Source: Campylobacterota bacterium
Lineage (GTDB): Bacteria; Campylobacterota; Campylobacteria; Campylobacterales; JAADDG01
NCBI GenBank assembly: GCA_013154075.1
Contig: JAADDG010000181.1
Coordinates: 1-7,809, forward strand
Length of the DNA stretch: 7,809 nucleotides
Reading direction: 5' to 3'
Positions 6,390-7,809 of the stretch are shown here, piece after piece. Below the pieces are notes generated by a model, which was not told the DNA's origin, made no database searches, and saw nothing but the letters and a program-made list of their open reading frames with translations. Each line of letters begins with the position of its first letter. The stretch's first letter is position 1. The translations under genes were made by a program, and so were the position numbers.

Positions 6390-7230
6390 CTAATCTCTCC
6401 ACTTCTACCCTTGCCCAAAATCCCCTATCTAAACCGCTTAGATCCTTGTAAAAACCTCTCTTTTTTATCCCTCTGCTTTTTAGATACTCATCTATTGAAT
6501 TTTTTTGATCATATCCCATTTCGCAAACAAGATATCTAACACCCCTATCTATAGACAGATCTATGATCCTCTTTAAAATTTCATCTCCCTTCTCCCCTCC
6601 AAACAGCGCCTCTTTAGGCTCTCTTAAAACATTTTCCTCAAGTTTGAAATCGTTTGCTATATAGGGAGGATTTGAGACGATCATATCAAAATCATCCTCG
6701 ATATTATCCAAAAAAGAGCTCTTTACAAACTCTATCCTATCCGCCACTTCAAATCTTTTAGCGTTTTCATACGCCACTTCCAAAGCTTTTTGACTAATAT
6801 CGGTAGCGATAATCTCCAAATCATCCTTTAAAAGAGCGAGCATCACGGAAACTATCCCGCTTCCTACCCCTATCTCGGCAACTTTTGCATTTGAAATATT
6901 TTTCAAAATCTTCAAACTCTCATCCACCAAAAGCTCCGTCTCGGGACGAGGAATCAAAACACCCTCTTTTACAAAAAACTCCCTCGAATAGAAAGAAGCC
7001 TTTTGAGTGATATACTCCAAAGGATAATTTAAAGCTCTCTTTTTTACAAGATTTAAAAAATCCTCACAATTCCTTATCGTTTCGTCATCATGAGAAAATA
7101 GCCACAATCTATCTTTTTTCAAAAAAAAGGAGAGCAGAATCTCGGCCTCCAGTCTCGGCCTCTCCACTCTCCCTTCCAAAAGCAAAACCGCTCTATTTAA
7201 AAGCTCTCTTACGCTTAAATGTGATCGCAA
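6364..7230 (-). CDS. prmC: Release factor glutamine N5-methyltransferase
   Basis: PrmC (HemK) transfers a methyl group from S-adenosylmethionine to the glutamine of the GGQ motif in release factors RF1 and RF2, aiding translation termination. The 288 residues show the small N-terminal helical domain (SVRELLNRAVLLLE, 6-19; RPRLEAEILL, 24-33), the linker motif LIPRPETELLVDE (92-104), the methyltransferase motif I AEIGVGSG (118-125), acidic D144 for the cofactor, and the catalytic NPPY (187-190) followed by EPKEALFGGEKGDE (204-217). The end YKDLSGLDRGFWA (261-273) is also canonical. The start is TTG at 7230: it gives the expected few residues before the conserved RELL, and AGGAG lies about 5 bases upstream; no ATG or GTG fits better. 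It overlaps the M48 gene by 16 bases and mlaF by 26, so the three are probably translated in a coupled way. Confidence 0.95.
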   Translation of the reverse strand: MRSHLSVRELLNRAVLLLEGRVERPRLEAEILLSFFLKKDRLWLFSHDDETIRNCEDFLNLVKKRALNYPLEYITQKASFYSREFFVKEGVLIPRPETELLVDESLKILKNISNAKVAEIGVGSGIVSVMLALLKDDLEIIATDISQKALEVAYENAKRFEVADRIEFVKSSFLDNIEDDFDMIVSNPPYIANDFKLEENVLREPKEALFGGEKGDEILKRIIDLSIDRGVRYLVCEMGYDQKNSIDEYLKSRGIKKRGFYKDLSGLDRGFWARVEVERLDDKTNKRL

Positions 7231-7809
7231 CTCTCTCCTACCGCCTCTTTCTCTTCATTTGCTTCACCAAAATCATACCCGAGCCTTTTTAATCTCTCTA
7301 TCAAAGGCGGATGGGTAAAATAGAAAAAGATATAGAGAGGATGAGATCTCGGAAAACTCTTATTCTCTTCCGCAAGCTTCATCAAAGCGGTGGCAAGATC
7401 TCTTTTGCTCACACTTTCACTCCCATACTCGTCAGCTTCATATTCCGCTTTTCTGCTGACAAGTCCCATCAAAGGAAGCATCAAAAACGTAATTATAGGA
7501 GACAAAAGTAAAAATATCGCAATTATTCCGTAAGGAGTATTGTATCCTACATGAAAGGCATCAAAAACCGCTTTGGGAAGATTGCCGAAAATTGCAAACA
7601 TCACAAAAAGCATCACGCCCATCATAAAAATATTTTTTAAAATATCCTTATGCTTATAGTGCCCGAGCTCATGTCCCAAAACCGCCAAAAGCTCCTTTTT
7701 GTCAAGCTTTTTTAATAGAGTATCGAAAAGAACGACTCTCTTTGATTTTCCAAGTCCTCCGAAATAGGCATTTAGTCTATTGTCTCTTTTGCTTGCATCG
7801 ATAGTATAA
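7215..7809 (-). CDS. M48 (Ste24/CAAX protease 1-like) zinc metalloprotease, 5' end outside window
   Basis: C-terminal 197 residues of a membrane-bound zinc protease; the frame is open to the right edge. Counting from the first complete codon (7808): DASKRDNRLNAYFGGLGKSK (4-23) and VVLFDTLL (25-32) are the strand and loop typical of Ste24-type M48 enzymes, HELGH (46-50) gives the two zinc-binding histidines and catalytic Glu47, and EYEAD (122-126) supplies the third ligand Glu122. Two hydrophobic helices follow the active site (about 59-75 and 94-115). The family cleaves membrane or misfolded proteins; prenylated substrates are not expected in bacteria, so the substrate is unknown. The TTG at 7688 that could open a 157-residue frame is an internal Leu codon, not the start, since conserved sequence continues upstream. 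Its stop overlaps prmC by 16 bases; from memory, a hemK and an M48 protease gene are also adjacent in Helicobacter pylori. Confidence 0.9.
   Translation of the reverse strand, partial: YTIDASKRDNRLNAYFGGLGKSKRVVLFDTLLKKLDKKELLAVLGHELGHYKHKDILKNIFMMGVMLFVMFAIFGNLPKAVFDAFHVGYNTPYGIIAIFLLLSPIITFLMLPLMGLVSRKAEYEADEYGSESVSKRDLATALMKLAEENKSFPRSHPLYIFFYFTHPPLIERLKRLGYDFGEANEEKEAVGESCDHI

Noticed and set aside
7215..7688. A self-contained 157-residue M48 protease starting at TTG 7688
   Set aside because: Conserved Ste24-type sequence (NAYFGGLGKSK, VVLFDTLL) continues in frame upstream to the window edge, so the TTG is an internal Leu codon.
1..7809. Defence system, CRISPR array, insertion sequence, tRNA or riboswitch
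   Set aside because: No direct-repeat arrays, transposase motifs, cloverleaf or long structured leader were seen; intergenic space totals only about 200 bases and the genes are housekeeping or transport types.

Overview
The window reads as ordinary, densely packed core chromosome from an AT-rich Campylobacterota (epsilonproteobacterial) genome. The evidence is the gene types, the codon habits (many AGA and ATA codons), overlapping genes, and an M48 protease-prmC pair that I recall being adjacent in Helicobacter. I cannot assign a genus. There are no mobile elements, CRISPR arrays, tRNA/rRNA genes or recognisable defence systems. Almost every base is accounted for by nine protein genes plus one very short gene.

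Left block, all on the minus strand (read right to left from 4080): a MgtC-domain/DUF4010 membrane protein; a 127-bp AT-rich gap; a 38-residue lipoprotein resembling LptM/YifL; nadB (L-aspartate oxidase, first step of quinolinate/NAD synthesis); and an NhaD-type Na+/H+ antiporter that starts one base after the nadB stop and runs off the left edge. The lipoprotein, nadB and nhaD are separated by 3 and 1 bases and must be one transcription unit.

Centre: a 72-bp divergent spacer at 4081-4152 carries two back-to-back -10 boxes. Rightwards from it run a DUF721 (possibly DciA-like) protein and an AI-2E-family (PerM/TqsA-type) membrane protein, overlapping by 8 bases.

Right block, minus strand (read from 7809): an M48/Ste24-like zinc protease (5' part outside the window), prmC (release-factor glutamine methyltransferase, TTG start) and an MlaF-type ABC ATPase. 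These genes overlap by 16 and 26 bases, so they are probably translationally coupled. The ATPase gene ends inside the convergent AI-2E-family gene (23-bp tail-to-tail overlap), and the best candidate terminator hairpin for this operon lies in that gene's coding sequence.

The shared theme is membrane and envelope function: two or three ion or small-molecule transport proteins, a lipid-transport ATPase, a membrane protease and a lipoprotein, mixed with NAD synthesis and translation-termination genes. I found no convincing undescribed system. The most interesting points are the tiny lipoprotein, the lone mlaF away from mlaE/mlaD, and the compact overlapping regulatory layout.
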